Notes under the pieces: model-generated | Databases searched by the model: none | Told to the model about the DNA's origin: nothing | The model's input: only the letters and a program-made list of their open reading frames with translations | Program-made: the position numbers and the translations under genes | Shown here: positions 34,848 to 43,802 of the stretch, piece after piece | How positions within the stretch are numbered: the stretch's first letter is position 1 | Layout of the letters: each line of letters opens with the position of its first letter | NCBI GenBank assembly: GCA_002255935.1 | Contig: NKIO01000008.1 | Location: 1 to 64,000 of the forward strand | DNA length: 64,000 nt | Origin: Comamonadaceae bacterium PBBC2 | GTDB lineage: Bacteria; Pseudomonadota; Gammaproteobacteria; Burkholderiales; Burkholderiaceae_C | Direction of reading: 5' to 3'

Positions 34848-35983
34848 TCTGCCGCCAAGGCAGGCAGTAGGTGTTCGGTGAGCAGGCGCAGCGTTAGCCG
34901 GGGTGCGTTGCGTACCTGGTAGTTGGTGGTGGTGATGACCACCACGGCGTTGAGTGTGGGCACGATTTGTACGGTGTTACCCCCTGAGCCATTCATAGCC
35001 GCTGTCTGGATGCTGCTGCCCCCGACCTGCAAATGGTGCAGCCACCACAGGTAGCCGTAGTCGGTCCCATCTTCCATGCGGGCGCGCGGCGTTAGCGACT
35101 CTTTCACCCACGCTGCGGGCACCACTTGCTGGCCCTGCCAGCGGCCCTGGTCCAGCACCATTTGCCCGAGTTTGAGCAGGTCGCGGCTGCGCAGCGCCAA
35201 GCCACCACCCGCCTGGGCGGGGCCTGTAGGCAGGTGTTGCCACTGCGCGGTTTGGATACCCAGGGGTGCAAACAGGCGGCGCTGCGCGTAGAGGAGCAAG
35301 GTCTCCCCCACGGCGTTGGCTACCGCCACGCCTAGTGTGGTGACGCCTGCGGTGCAATAGCTGAAGGCTCGGCCGTAGGAGGAGTCGGCGGGCTTGCTGG
35401 TCCAGGCGGCAAAGCCGCGCCTGGGCAGCGTCCAAAAAAACTCCACCCAGTCTTCCAGCAGGTACATGCGTTCCTCATTGCCCCGGCTCCATTGGTTCCA
35501 GTCGTCGCACTCCAGCGGCCCGCTCATGGTGAGCAGGTCTTGCACGGTGATGGCGCGCTTCACAGCGTCTTGCCGCACCGATTGATTGAGCGCAGGGGCC
35601 AGGCGCATGTGCGGCAGCACGGTGGCCTGAACCCCCGCGAGCTTGCCGTCGGCAATGGCTTGCCCTGCCAGCAGGCTCACCACGGTTTTGGTGGCAGAGC
35701 GGGTGTTGCGCAGGGCGTCCTGGCCTTCAGCGTCAAAGTAGGCTTCATAAACCAATGCACCGTGGCGGGCTATCAAGATGCTGGTGATGGCCTCAAACTT
35801 GCCGTCGCGAATCAGCTTTTCGGCAGGGGCGATGGCTTCGCGCGCGCGGCTTTGCTGTTCGGCAGTGGCTTGGGGCCAGTCGTTGATCGGTGTGGCCGCC
35901 CTGGCCGGCACCGTGGCGCACAAGGCTACGGACAGGCAGAGGCTGAGAGAAAAAGAACGTGAAGAGGGCTTTGCGTAGGTCAT
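34844..35983 (-). CDS. Beta-lactamase-like serine hydrolase, exported
   Basis: A 379-residue protein with a signal peptide (SLCLSVALCATVPARAATP). The nucleophile motif is SATK (Ser96, Lys99) in TRSATKTVVSLL. The Tyr motif reads YCT in FSYCTAGVTTLG, in place of the usual YxN. The C-terminal block SYGYLWW-like (DYGYLWWLHHL) with GSGGNTVQIVP is typical of class C serine hydrolases/esterases. Substrate unknown: peptide, ester or amide. It converges on the diguanylate cyclase gene with a 4-base overlap and lies 76 bases from the AraC-type gene. Confidence 0.82.
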   Translation of the reverse strand: MTYAKPSSRSFSLSLCLSVALCATVPARAATPINDWPQATAEQQSRAREAIAPAEKLIRDGKFEAITSILIARHGALVYEAYFDAEGQDALRNTRSATKTVVSLLAGQAIADGKLAGVQATVLPHMRLAPALNQSVRQDAVKRAITVQDLLTMSGPLECDDWNQWSRGNEERMYLLEDWVEFFWTLPRRGFAAWTSKPADSSYGRAFSYCTAGVTTLGVAVANAVGETLLLYAQRRLFAPLGIQTAQWQHLPTGPAQAGGGLALRSRDLLKLGQMVLDQGRWQGQQVVPAAWVKESLTPRARMEDGTDYGYLWWLHHLQVGGSSIQTAAMNGSGGNTVQIVPTLNAVVVITTTNYQVRNAPRLTLRLLTEHLLPALAAD

Positions 35984-36059
35984 ACGGGCAGTCTAGGCTG
36001 CGTCCGCGTTGCCATCTTGTACGCAGCAAACCCATTGCCATGCATTGCGGAGCGCTGGG

Positions 36060-36893
36060 CTACAAGCGTTTGCGCCGGCGGTAGGCGGCGGGTGTGAGCC
36101 CGTAGGCGGCCTTGAAGGCATGTGCCAAATGGGCCTGGTCAAAGTACAGGCACTCCAGCGCCACATCGACCAGCGGCTTGCGGGTGTGGCCCAGCAGGGC
36201 GGCGGCCTTGTCCAGCTGCACGCGCCGGACAAACGCCGTGGGGCTCATGCCCGTGTGTTGACGAAAAGCCCGCGTCATGTAAACCGGGTGCACGCCCAGG
36301 CGCTGTGCCATGGCGGTCCATTGCAGTGGCGCGCCGCCCTCCATCACATGCGCGCGCAGCTGCGCGCGCAAACCGGCCACCCACGTGCGTGTCAGTGCGC
36401 GCGTGCCCACGCTGCAGGGCACCAGGGGTGTTACCGCATCGATGAAGGCGGCCTCCAGGTCCCACACCGGCGTTTGCGGTGCCTGGCACGCACCCGCCCA
36501 GGCGTGTGCCAATTGCTGCACCGCAGGGCCGCTGGTTGCCAGCGCCAGCGCGGGCAGGTCCATGCAGGATTGCAGGCGCATCCAGGTGTCTGCCGACAAG
36601 GTGAGTGAGAAAAACCGCGCGTCTGCCAGCGTTTGGCGTTCGTGAAAACAGTCTTGGTGCTCCGTGCGCGGCGGGTTCAACACGAGCAAGGGTGCGTCTG
36701 CTTGTAGCGGGCCGTGGTGCCGGGCGCTGGTTTGGTAGTGGCCACGCGACACCAAGATGAGGTGTGCCTCGTCATGCCGGTGCACTGCAATCGCGTGCGC
36801 TGGTTTGGTGGGCACCATCAGGCGCAGGTCAAATGCCGGGGACTGCAGGGCCGCCTGGGTCGTGCCGCTGACATGAAAGCTGGTGCTGGTCAT
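36060..36893 (-). CDS. AraC-family transcriptional regulator
   Basis: 277 residues from ATG 36893 (the frame runs to 37013 without support). The N-terminal ~100 residues form a cupin-type sensor (HRHDEAHLILVSRGHYQT; LLVLNPPRTEHQDCF). The C-terminal double HTH is clear: WTAMAQRLGVHPVYMTRAFR, QHTGMSPTAFVRRVQL and DQAHLAHAFKAAYGLTPAAY. It is divergent from the porin gene, separated by 182 bases, so control of the porin is possible but unproven. Ligand unknown. Confidence 0.88.
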   Translation of the reverse strand: MTSTSFHVSGTTQAALQSPAFDLRLMVPTKPAHAIAVHRHDEAHLILVSRGHYQTSARHHGPLQADAPLLVLNPPRTEHQDCFHERQTLADARFFSLTLSADTWMRLQSCMDLPALALATSGPAVQQLAHAWAGACQAPQTPVWDLEAAFIDAVTPLVPCSVGTRALTRTWVAGLRAQLRAHVMEGGAPLQWTAMAQRLGVHPVYMTRAFRQHTGMSPTAFVRRVQLDKAAALLGHTRKPLVDVALECLYFDQAHLAHAFKAAYGLTPAAYRRRKRL

Positions 36894-37075
36894 GCTGCCA
36901 TTGTGCAAGACCGCAGCCGCATTGCACCCTAGCCTTTGCCTATGACGCGCGTATGACGTGGCGTGTCTGCAACCCTGTGTCAAACGCCCGACACATTGCA
37001 AAACTAATCTCACAGCAGCCCGAATGACGCGCTCTGCGCAGTCGGAAAAACCAACCTCTTGGAAAGCTGCACACC

Positions 37076-38164
37076 ATGCAAAAACCTAATTTCAAATTGT
37101 CGAACCATGCACTGTCTTTGGCCACGTTGTTGGCCCTGGGCGGAGTGGTCGCTCCCACTGCGGCGTTGGCCCAGACCGCCACACCGCCCGCGTTCACTTG
37201 GTACGGTCGCATCGACATGGCATTCGAAAGCAATAACGACGGTGCACAAGGTCGCACCCAGATTCAGAACTTCTCTTCGCGCATTGGCTTCAAAGGCGAG
37301 CGCGGCTTCAACAGCGACCTGACCGGTGTGTTCCAGGTCGAAACCGGTGTGGCCCCAGACGATGCTGGCCAAAGCAAGGCCTTGGCCAGCCGCAATAGTT
37401 ATGTTGGCCTGAAGAGCCAGTCCATGGGCCAACTGATCATCGGCACGCATGACATGCCCTTGAAGTCTTTGGAAGGCACCGCCAGCCAGTTGTGGGGCGA
37501 GGGCGAAGCTATGGAAGTAATCATCCACGGCAAGGGCAGCCGTGCAGCTTTGGGCAGTGCGGTGTTTGACAACGTGCACACCCGCAAGGCCAGCATGCTG
37601 ATGTACACCAGCCCCAAGTTCAGCAACATCGTGGCCAAGCTGGCTTACGCACCCGATGAGGCGCAAACGGCTGCCGTCAACAAAGCCATGATCGGCGCGT
37701 CCGTGGAATACAACGACGGCACCTACAACATTGGCCTGGCTACACAGAGCCAAGACAAATTCACCGCCACTGGCGGTGCCATGACGGCCAACAAACTCAC
37801 TGCCGGTGTGAAGATGGGCGTGTTCTCGGTGGGCGCAGCCTTCAGCACCATCGACAACAACTCCGGCAAAAAGACCGACAACTGGTTGCTCACTGGCTCC
37901 TACGCCATGGGCCCCGTGGTGTTGAAAGCCAACTACGGCCAGTCCAGCGATTCAGCGAGCAATGCCGATGACGGCCTGAGCATGGCCGCCATCGAAGCCG
38001 ACTACGCCCTGGACAAGATGGTCACACTGTATGGCTACTACGCCAGCATCGACAACAAGTCCAAAGCCAAGGGCTCGTTTGCCGCGGCCGACAATTTCCC
38101 CGCCACCGCCAAAGCGGGGGATAAGCCCAATGCATTCGGCATCGGTGTGCGCTTCAACTTCTAA
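37076..38164 (+). CDS. Gram-negative trimeric porin (Burkholderiales type)
   Basis: A 362-residue outer-membrane protein: a signal peptide ending AALAQT, then the mature start FTWYGRIDMAFES, IQNFSSRIGFKGERGF, SRNSYVGLKSQSMGQLIIG, a loop-3-like segment, and a C-terminal strand NAFGIGVRFNF ending in Phe. This is the general-diffusion porin family common in Comamonadaceae. A strong terminator follows. The gene is monocistronic. Confidence 0.92.
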   Translation: MQKPNFKLSNHALSLATLLALGGVVAPTAALAQTATPPAFTWYGRIDMAFESNNDGAQGRTQIQNFSSRIGFKGERGFNSDLTGVFQVETGVAPDDAGQSKALASRNSYVGLKSQSMGQLIIGTHDMPLKSLEGTASQLWGEGEAMEVIIHGKGSRAALGSAVFDNVHTRKASMLMYTSPKFSNIVAKLAYAPDEAQTAAVNKAMIGASVEYNDGTYNIGLATQSQDKFTATGGAMTANKLTAGVKMGVFSVGAAFSTIDNNSGKKTDNWLLTGSYAMGPVVLKANYGQSSDSASNADDGLSMAAIEADYALDKMVTLYGYYASIDNKSKAKGSFAAADNFPATAKAGDKPNAFGIGVRFNF

Positions 38165-38194
38165 AAACCCGCGCGGCTAGGCGCAAGCCCGTCG

Positions 38195-38225
38195 GCCCTA
38201 TCGACTTTGTCGGTAGGGCTTTTTT
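38195..38225 (+). terminator. Rho-independent terminator of the porin gene
   Basis: An 11-bp stem GCCCTATCGAC/GTCGGTAGGGC (one G-U pair) with loop TTT, followed by a run of six T. It lies 30 bases after the porin stop codon. Confidence 0.9.
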
Positions 38226-38300
38226 ATGGAGCTTGTGCCGTTTTGGGCTGTCATACTTGGGCATACACCTGCCTCCCCTCCAATTGCCACGGCCTTTCTG

Positions 38301-40139
38301 ATGCGAAAACGGACCCCTGCACTGGTGCAGAACGCCCGCCCCCCAGCCGCCGATGCTCAGCGCAACCAGCAGGCCGCGCGTCAGCACTTCGTCGAAGCGG
38401 CCACCTGGATTTCCCAAGACGAACTCGCCAAAGCGGAGGCCTGCCTCGACCGCCACCTGCAGCTAGCCCCCGGCAGCTGGCCAGGCCTGTGCATGAAAGC
38501 CTTGTTGGCAGAGCAAACACAACGCTACGCATTGGCTGAAAGCATCTTGCCGGGGCTGTTGCAGGCCAAGCCCGATTACGCCGAGGGTCACTGCCAACGC
38601 GGGCGCGTGTGTGCCGCGACCGGCCGTTTGGATGAAGCCTTGCTGCACTTTGAACGGGCTCTGCAACTCAACCCTGCACTGCAAAGTGCCCTGCACGGCA
38701 TGGGCGCGGCCTGCCAAACCTTGGGCCGCTATGCGGACGCGCTCGCCCTCTACGAAGGCATGCTGCGTAATACGCCCGATGCCCCGGTCACGCTCTTCCA
38801 GCTGGCTGAATTGCAGCGCGCGCAGGGCGATATCGGCAATGCCGTGGCCACCTACCGGCGCGTACTGCGTGCCGATCAGGGGCATTTGCAGGCGGCCAGT
38901 AATCTGCTGTTTTGTGAGCACTATTTGCCTGAGGTGAATGCTGCGCAGCGCCTGGCATCGGCACGGGCGCTTGGGGCCCTGTTTTCTGCGTCGGTGAAGG
39001 CGGCCACAAGGTCGCAGTGCAGCCTGGAGCCAGAGCGCAGCTTGCGTGTGGGGCTGGTGTCTGCGGACCTGCGCCGCCATCCCGTAGGCTACTTACTAGA
39101 GCCCGTTTTGCGGCATGTTCATCAGCACGCTTGGCAATGGATTGCCTTTTCAAACCAGCAGCAAGAGGACACATTGACCGCGCAGCTGCGACCGTTTTTC
39201 TCAGAATGGCACACGGTAGCCAACTGGAGCGATGCCGCGCTGGCGCAGCGCATTGTGGACGCCGACATTGACATCTTGATCGACCTGTCCGGGCATACGG
39301 CGGGGCACCGCCTGGGTGTATTTGCCGCACGGCCCGCACCGCTACAAATCAGCTGGTTGGGCTACTTTGGCAGCACCGGTTTAGCAGAAATGGACTACCT
39401 GCTGGCGGACGCACAGTCCGTTCCACCGGCGGAATTCCAAAACTACACTGAGTCCGTGTGGCGCTTGCCACAGTCCCGTTTTTGTTGTGCTCCTCCCGCA
39501 CAGGCACCGGCGGTCAGCCCTTTGCCCGCTTTGGCCGGGCAGCCTTTTACCTTCGGCTGCTTTCAGGAGCTTGCCAAAGTTAACGACACGGTTTTGAACG
39601 CCTGGTTACAAATTCTGCGTGCTGTTCCCAAATCCCGCCTGCGCATTCAAAGCGTGCGTCTGGGGTACACCGATGTGATGCAGGCGTTTTCCGAAAGGCT
39701 ACTGGCCGCCGGTTTCCAGCCATCGCAATTTCAGCTGTACGGCCCTGCCACCTATGGGCAGTATCTGCAAACCTATGGCGAGGTTGACATGGTGTTGGAC
39801 ACCTTTCCTTACCCTGGCGGCATGACAACGGTGGAAGGGCTTTGGATGGGCGTGCCCACGCTGACCCTGTCACTTCCTGGCATGTTAGGACGCCAGGGCG
39901 CATCCTTGTTGGCGGGTGCAGGCCTGCACGAATGGATTTGCACGTCGGTGGACGATTACACGCGCCGGGCGATTGCCCTGGCATCCCCAAAGCCTGCCCA
40001 GCGCCAAGAACTCGCAGACTTACGCGCCCGTTTGCGGTCGCAGTTGCAATCGAGCCCCTTGCTGGATGCCGCACGCTTCACTGCCGATCTTTACACGGCG
40101 CTGCGTCAGCTCTGGCGCCAACGCTGCGCCAGCCCCTGA
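38301..40139 (+). CDS. TPR-containing GT41-type glycosyltransferase (SPINDLY/O-GlcNAc-transferase-like)
   Basis: 612 residues from ATG 38301. A longer start at 38226 sits on the porin terminator T-run and lacks a ribosome site. Residues ~25-220 contain about five TPR-like repeats (DEALLHFERALQLNPALQSA; AYLTLGR-like ACQTLGRYADALALYEGML). The C-terminal catalytic part has the GT41 signatures LRVGLVSADLRRHPVGYLLE, DIDILIDLSGHTAGHRLGVF, APLQISWLGYFGSTGL and DTFPYPGGMTTVEGLWMGVP. Such bacterial enzymes glycosylate Ser/Thr (or, in HMW1C-type enzymes, Asn) of surface or cytosolic proteins. The acceptor is unknown. Confidence 0.87.
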   Translation: MRKRTPALVQNARPPAADAQRNQQAARQHFVEAATWISQDELAKAEACLDRHLQLAPGSWPGLCMKALLAEQTQRYALAESILPGLLQAKPDYAEGHCQRGRVCAATGRLDEALLHFERALQLNPALQSALHGMGAACQTLGRYADALALYEGMLRNTPDAPVTLFQLAELQRAQGDIGNAVATYRRVLRADQGHLQAASNLLFCEHYLPEVNAAQRLASARALGALFSASVKAATRSQCSLEPERSLRVGLVSADLRRHPVGYLLEPVLRHVHQHAWQWIAFSNQQQEDTLTAQLRPFFSEWHTVANWSDAALAQRIVDADIDILIDLSGHTAGHRLGVFAARPAPLQISWLGYFGSTGLAEMDYLLADAQSVPPAEFQNYTESVWRLPQSRFCCAPPAQAPAVSPLPALAGQPFTFGCFQELAKVNDTVLNAWLQILRAVPKSRLRIQSVRLGYTDVMQAFSERLLAAGFQPSQFQLYGPATYGQYLQTYGEVDMVLDTFPYPGGMTTVEGLWMGVPTLTLSLPGMLGRQGASLLAGAGLHEWICTSVDDYTRRAIALASPKPAQRQELADLRARLRSQLQSSPLLDAARFTADLYTALRQLWRQRCASP

Positions 40140-40190
40140 TATGCAGGGTCGTGTCAGCCGCAGGGCACTGCCAAACGTTAGGGTACGACC

Positions 40191-42014
40191 ATGACATCCA
40201 CTTCCAACGCATCCGGCTTCTTTCCATCCGTGACGGGCGCTTTGCTGCTTCGGTGCGCGGCATTGGCTTTTCTGCTCTTGGGCGTCAGCGCCGCCTGGGC
40301 CGATCCACCGGCCCGCGCGGGCCGCATCGCCAACGTGGCAGGCACGGCCTGGCTGTTTGATCCCGATACCAAAGCCTGGGTGCGTGTGCTGCGCAACCAG
40401 ACCGTCGGCCAGGGCGACCAATTGCGCACCGACGCGCGCTCCCGCGTCACCCTGCGCGTGGGCTCCAGCACGCTGTGGCTGGATGAGCAAAGCGATATGC
40501 AGATCCTGCAAATGGACGATGCCGCCACCATGCTGCGTTTGATCTCTGGTGATGTTGCGCTGCGCCTGCGCACCGCCGAGGCGGCCCAGGAAACCCGCGT
40601 GCAAACCCGCGAAGGCCTGATCAGCCCCGAGATGGAAGGCCTGTTTCGGGTGGACCAACTAGACCGTGGCAGCCGCTTGGCCGTGCTGCAAGGCCGCGCC
40701 CAGTTTGACTCCGACCCCGGTGCACCGGTGCAGCGCGCCTGGCTGCGTGAGGGCGAGCAGTCCGAGTTTTGGTGGGCGGAGGCCCCTCGCATTGAGCGCC
40801 AACCCATAGGCCGCGACAAATTCAGTGCCTGGTTTTTAGCCCAGGACCAAGCAGAAGAAGCCCTGGCTTTGGGCGATGAGCCCTATGTATCGCCCGAGAT
40901 GACCGGTGCTGAAGACTTGAACCAACATGGCAATTGGGAAGTGGCCCCTGAATACGGCAATGTGTGGATACCCACGCGCGTGGCGGCCGGTTGGGAGCCC
41001 TACCGCGACGGCAGTTGGGTCTGGACCCGCCATTGGGGTTGGAGTTGGGTCGACAACGCGCCCTGGGGCTTTGCGCCTTTTCACTATGGCCGCTGGGTGC
41101 AGCACCGTGGCCATTGGGCTTGGGCGCCCGGTCGCTTTGAGCCCCGCCCGGCCTACTCGCCCGCCTTGGTGGCCTGGGTAGGTGGTCCGCAGGTCTCAGT
41201 GGGCATTACCGTGGGTGGCGTCCGCCGACCACCGCAAACCGGCTGGGCACCACTCGCACCGCGCCAAGTCTATGTGCCCACTTATGCCCACAGCCCCCAA
41301 TACGTTGAACGCTTCCGCTGGAGCGGCGGCAGTACCAATTACGGAAGCAAGCATCGTGATGATCGAGACCAACGCGACGACCGTAACAAGCCTGTGCCCC
41401 AGCGCGGCGATTCGGGCCCTCAGCCCTACCGCGCTGTGCCTCCAGTGGCGGCTGGTACTACGCCCTGGAACCGCGGCGACAGTGGCAATGACCGCCGCCA
41501 GGGTGATCGGCGTGACGAGCGGCCGGAGACCACCAATCCCTGGGATGGCCGGGGTGAGCGCCGCAATCGCCAGCCCGTGGCGACGTCCGCTCAGCCTGTA
41601 CTGCCCACACAGCAAGCTGTACCGCAAAGCCCCATGCTGACGCAGCAAGCGCCGGTGTTTGCACCGGTGCAGCCGCCCCAGTACAACGGCAATCGCGACA
41701 ATGACCGCGGCCAGCGCAACCGTGAACCGGCCCCAGCCAGTCAGCCCCAGTTGCAAACCCAAGCCCCGCAGCCAAGCCAGCAACAGCCCATGCCGACGCG
41801 TGCCCAGGTGCCCGTCTTCAACCGTGAAGCCGGGTGGACGGCCCCTCTGCAAAACCAACGCCCTGCCGCACCCGCGCAGCCTGCGATGCAGGCAAGCCCA
41901 CCAGCCCAGCCCGTGCAACAGGCGGCACCACGCGAACAAGCCAGGCCGGTGGACGACGACAAACCGAATGGCAAGCGCAATAAACGTGAAAGCCAAGACC
42001 GCGATTTCCGATAA
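40191..42014 (+). CDS. FecR-domain/DUF6600 exported protein with low-complexity tail
   Basis: A 607-residue protein with a signal peptide (ALAFLLLGVSAAWADPP). Residues ~45-180 form a FecR-like domain (VAGTAWLFDPDTKAWVRVLR, QLRTDARSRVTLRVGSSTLW). Residues ~245-370 form the Trp-rich DUF6600 module (YRDGSWVWTRHWGWSWVDN, PWGFAPFHYGRW). The last ~220 residues are rich in Gln, Pro, Arg and Asp and predicted disordered. Function is unknown; a periplasmic or surface scaffold role is inferred. Adjacent to the GT41-type gene on the same strand, 51 bases away. Confidence 0.8.
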   Translation: MTSTSNASGFFPSVTGALLLRCAALAFLLLGVSAAWADPPARAGRIANVAGTAWLFDPDTKAWVRVLRNQTVGQGDQLRTDARSRVTLRVGSSTLWLDEQSDMQILQMDDAATMLRLISGDVALRLRTAEAAQETRVQTREGLISPEMEGLFRVDQLDRGSRLAVLQGRAQFDSDPGAPVQRAWLREGEQSEFWWAEAPRIERQPIGRDKFSAWFLAQDQAEEALALGDEPYVSPEMTGAEDLNQHGNWEVAPEYGNVWIPTRVAAGWEPYRDGSWVWTRHWGWSWVDNAPWGFAPFHYGRWVQHRGHWAWAPGRFEPRPAYSPALVAWVGGPQVSVGITVGGVRRPPQTGWAPLAPRQVYVPTYAHSPQYVERFRWSGGSTNYGSKHRDDRDQRDDRNKPVPQRGDSGPQPYRAVPPVAAGTTPWNRGDSGNDRRQGDRRDERPETTNPWDGRGERRNRQPVATSAQPVLPTQQAVPQSPMLTQQAPVFAPVQPPQYNGNRDNDRGQRNREPAPASQPQLQTQAPQPSQQQPMPTRAQVPVFNREAGWTAPLQNQRPAAPAQPAMQASPPAQPVQQAAPREQARPVDDDKPNGKRNKRESQDRDFR

Positions 42015-42445
42015 ACCGGTTGGCGCAACGCGTCCCACCGCGTCAGCGCCCAGGTGTCTGTTGTGCATGTGCAACAAAGTTGCCTGTGCATGATTCTTGC
42101 ATTCGTGTTACATTACGAGATCGCTTTTGGCGACTGACCGCGTTGACGCTACCCTGCTTTAACGTATCCACCTCCGGCAGAGAGGTGGGCAGTCCAGCCC
42201 ATCAACAGCGCTTGCGTTATCCATCTCACGGCGTAACGATTTTTCCTATCTATCGCGACGCCCCTGCTGTGGCACGCAAACCGGTAACAGGCCGAAACAG
42301 GTCTGGGGTTTGGTTCAGTGTGATAGGCAACTTGGCAGGAGGGCATGCCAGTTTTAGCCTTTGGGCGCTATGGGCCATTTGCTCTGCGCCAGTGTATTTT
42401 TTAATGATTTTTACGACTACAACAACAAAACAGACACCCATCACG
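42015..42445. other. Long leader region upstream of the small protein/infA unit
   Basis: A 431-base gap. An open frame runs across it on the plus strand, but the translation before residue ~143 looks non-coding. It ends with a T/A-rich stretch (TTTTTTAATGATTTTTACG) just before the small gene. Such long leaders upstream of RNA-chaperone/IF-1 genes suggest a cold-responsive 5' UTR (inference). The second ATG candidate at 42403 would add 14 residues to the small protein. Confidence 0.45.
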
Positions 42446-42652
42446 ATGGGTAAATACCGTATCGCAGCTTGCCCTAGCCAGCTTCCGAGCGGACAATTCG
42501 CCGCACAGGTTTCCATTGCCAGCGGACACGGCAGCGCGTCGACCGATCGCGTGATGCGTTTCCACTCTGAATTCGCCTCGCATGACGCCGCAGCCCGCTA
42601 TGCCGTTGAACAAGGTATTGACTGGGTGCGTGCCAGCACGCGCCCCCACTGA
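42446..42652 (+). CDS. Small conserved-looking protein upstream of infA
   Basis: A 68-residue protein starting MGKYRIAACPSQLPSGQFAA and containing STDRVMRFHSEFASHDAAAR and a YAVEQGIDWV end. The pattern of spaced aromatic and charged residues looks like a compact folded domain and I recall similar small proteins in Comamonadaceae, but no function. It lies 21 bases upstream of infA with an AGAAGGA site between them, so both are probably on one transcript. Confidence 0.6.
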   Translation: MGKYRIAACPSQLPSGQFAAQVSIASGHGSASTDRVMRFHSEFASHDAAARYAVEQGIDWVRASTRPH

Positions 42653-42673
42653 TTAACTTTAGAAGGACCACAC

Positions 42674-42928
42674 ATGGCCAAAGAAGAACTGATTGAAATG
42701 ATGGGCGTCGTGAACGAGGTGTTGCCTGACACCCGTTTTCGCGTAACCCTGGAAAACGGTCACCAGTTGATCGCCTACTCGGCTGGCAAGATGCGCAAGA
42801 ACCACATCCGCATCCTGGCGGGTGACAAGGTGTCGCTGGAACTCTCGCCTTATGACCTGAGCAAAGGCCGCATCAACTTCCGCCACATCGAAGGCCGCGG
42901 CCCGATGACTCCACGCCGCACCAGCTAA
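42674..42928 (+). CDS. infA: Translation initiation factor IF-1
   Basis: An 84-residue S1-like OB-fold protein: [60 protein letters not shown] and [10 protein letters not shown]. The length is slightly above the usual 72 because of a C-terminal [11 protein letters not shown] tail, as in the second IF-1 found in many betaproteobacteria outside the ribosomal-protein cluster. A strong AGAAGGA site lies 7 bases upstream. It binds the ribosomal A site; the extra copy may act under cold or stress (inference). Confidence 0.92.
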   Translation: MAKEELIEMMGVVNEVLPDTRFRVTLENGHQLIAYSAGKMRKNHIRILAGDKVSLELSPYDLSKGRINFRHIEGRGPMTPRRTS

Positions 42929-42977
42929 GGTCGGCGTTTGTCGGTAGCCGAGTCGCCCCATTTGCTTGGGTTAACTC

Positions 42978-43030
42978 GCTACTGAATTTATAGCTGCTCC
43001 CGCACTATCCACGCGGGATTTCAGCGATTT
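42978..43030 (+). repeat. Dispersed intergenic repeat, copy 6
   Basis: Plus orientation: CGCTACTGAATTTATA, the perfect core GCTGCTCCCGCACTATCCA, then CGCGGGATTTCAGCGATTT. The right arm is diverged. Its last bases reach the stop codon of the LytTR-type response regulator gene (43029). Confidence 0.7.
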
Positions 43031-43802
43031 ACTCCCTGAATAAGTGTGTAAACGCACGGCTCACCACCAGTGACTCCGGGCTGCCCTTGAGGGTGATCTG
43101 CAGGCGCTCCGGATCGATCCGGTGGGCGCCCGCTATGGCTTTTACATTCACCACCGCGTTGCGGTGAATTTGCCAGAACTGTTTCTCGTCCAGGCCGCTA
43201 AGCAGGTCCTTGATCGGCGTGCGAATCAGCGCCTCGTAGTCGGCCAGCACCACGCGCGTGTATTTGGTATCCGACTGAAAAAACAGCACCTCGTTCACAT
43301 CAATCAGCTTGATCTGCTTGCCCACCGTGGCCTTCAGCCAGCTCAGCTTTTCGCGCGGCGGTATGGGCAGCGCAGCTTGCAGCGATTTCAAAATTGCGTC
43401 CAGCGCGGCGGGCGGTGCCGACAACTTTTGGCGCAGACGTTCAACCGTCAATTCCAGGCGGCTTTGCTCTAGCGGCTTGAGCAAGTAGTCCACGGCCCCG
43501 GCTTCAAACGCATGCACGGCGTATTGGTCGTAGGCGGTGACAAACACCACATGCGCTTGGTTGCCAATGCGCTGGGCGACTTCGAGGCCGGTCATGCCGG
43601 GCATGCGAATGTCCAGAAACACGACCTGGGGCGTGTGCTCCAGAAAGCTGTCCCAAGCGTCGTTGCCGTTCTCGGCCACGGCCACCACGTCAGCATCGGG
43701 CCAGCAGCTTTGCAGCAGGCCCTCCAGGCGTTCCCGCATCAGCGGCTCGTCTTCGGCCAATAGCACGGTAGTTCTTGCGGTGGTCTTTGCGGTGGCGTTC
43801 AT
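43029..43802 (-). CDS. LytTR-family response regulator (AlgR/LytT-like)
   Basis: A 257-residue regulator: an N-terminal receiver with Asp64 in VVFLDIRMPGMTGLE and the acidic pair in LLAEDEP, then a C-terminal LytTR DNA-binding domain (WLKATVGKQIKLIDVNEV, FFQSDTKYTRVVLADYEALI, QIHRNAVVNVKAI). The start overlaps the stop of the upstream sensor kinase (ATGA, 43799-43802). Its targets are unknown; members control cell-wall, exopolysaccharide or pilus genes. Confidence 0.9.
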   Translation of the reverse strand: MNATAKTTARTTVLLAEDEPLMRERLEGLLQSCWPDADVVAVAENGNDAWDSFLEHTPQVVFLDIRMPGMTGLEVAQRIGNQAHVVFVTAYDQYAVHAFEAGAVDYLLKPLEQSRLELTVERLRQKLSAPPAALDAILKSLQAALPIPPREKLSWLKATVGKQIKLIDVNEVLFFQSDTKYTRVVLADYEALIRTPIKDLLSGLDEKQFWQIHRNAVVNVKAIAGAHRIDPERLQITLKGSPESLVVSRAFTHLFRE

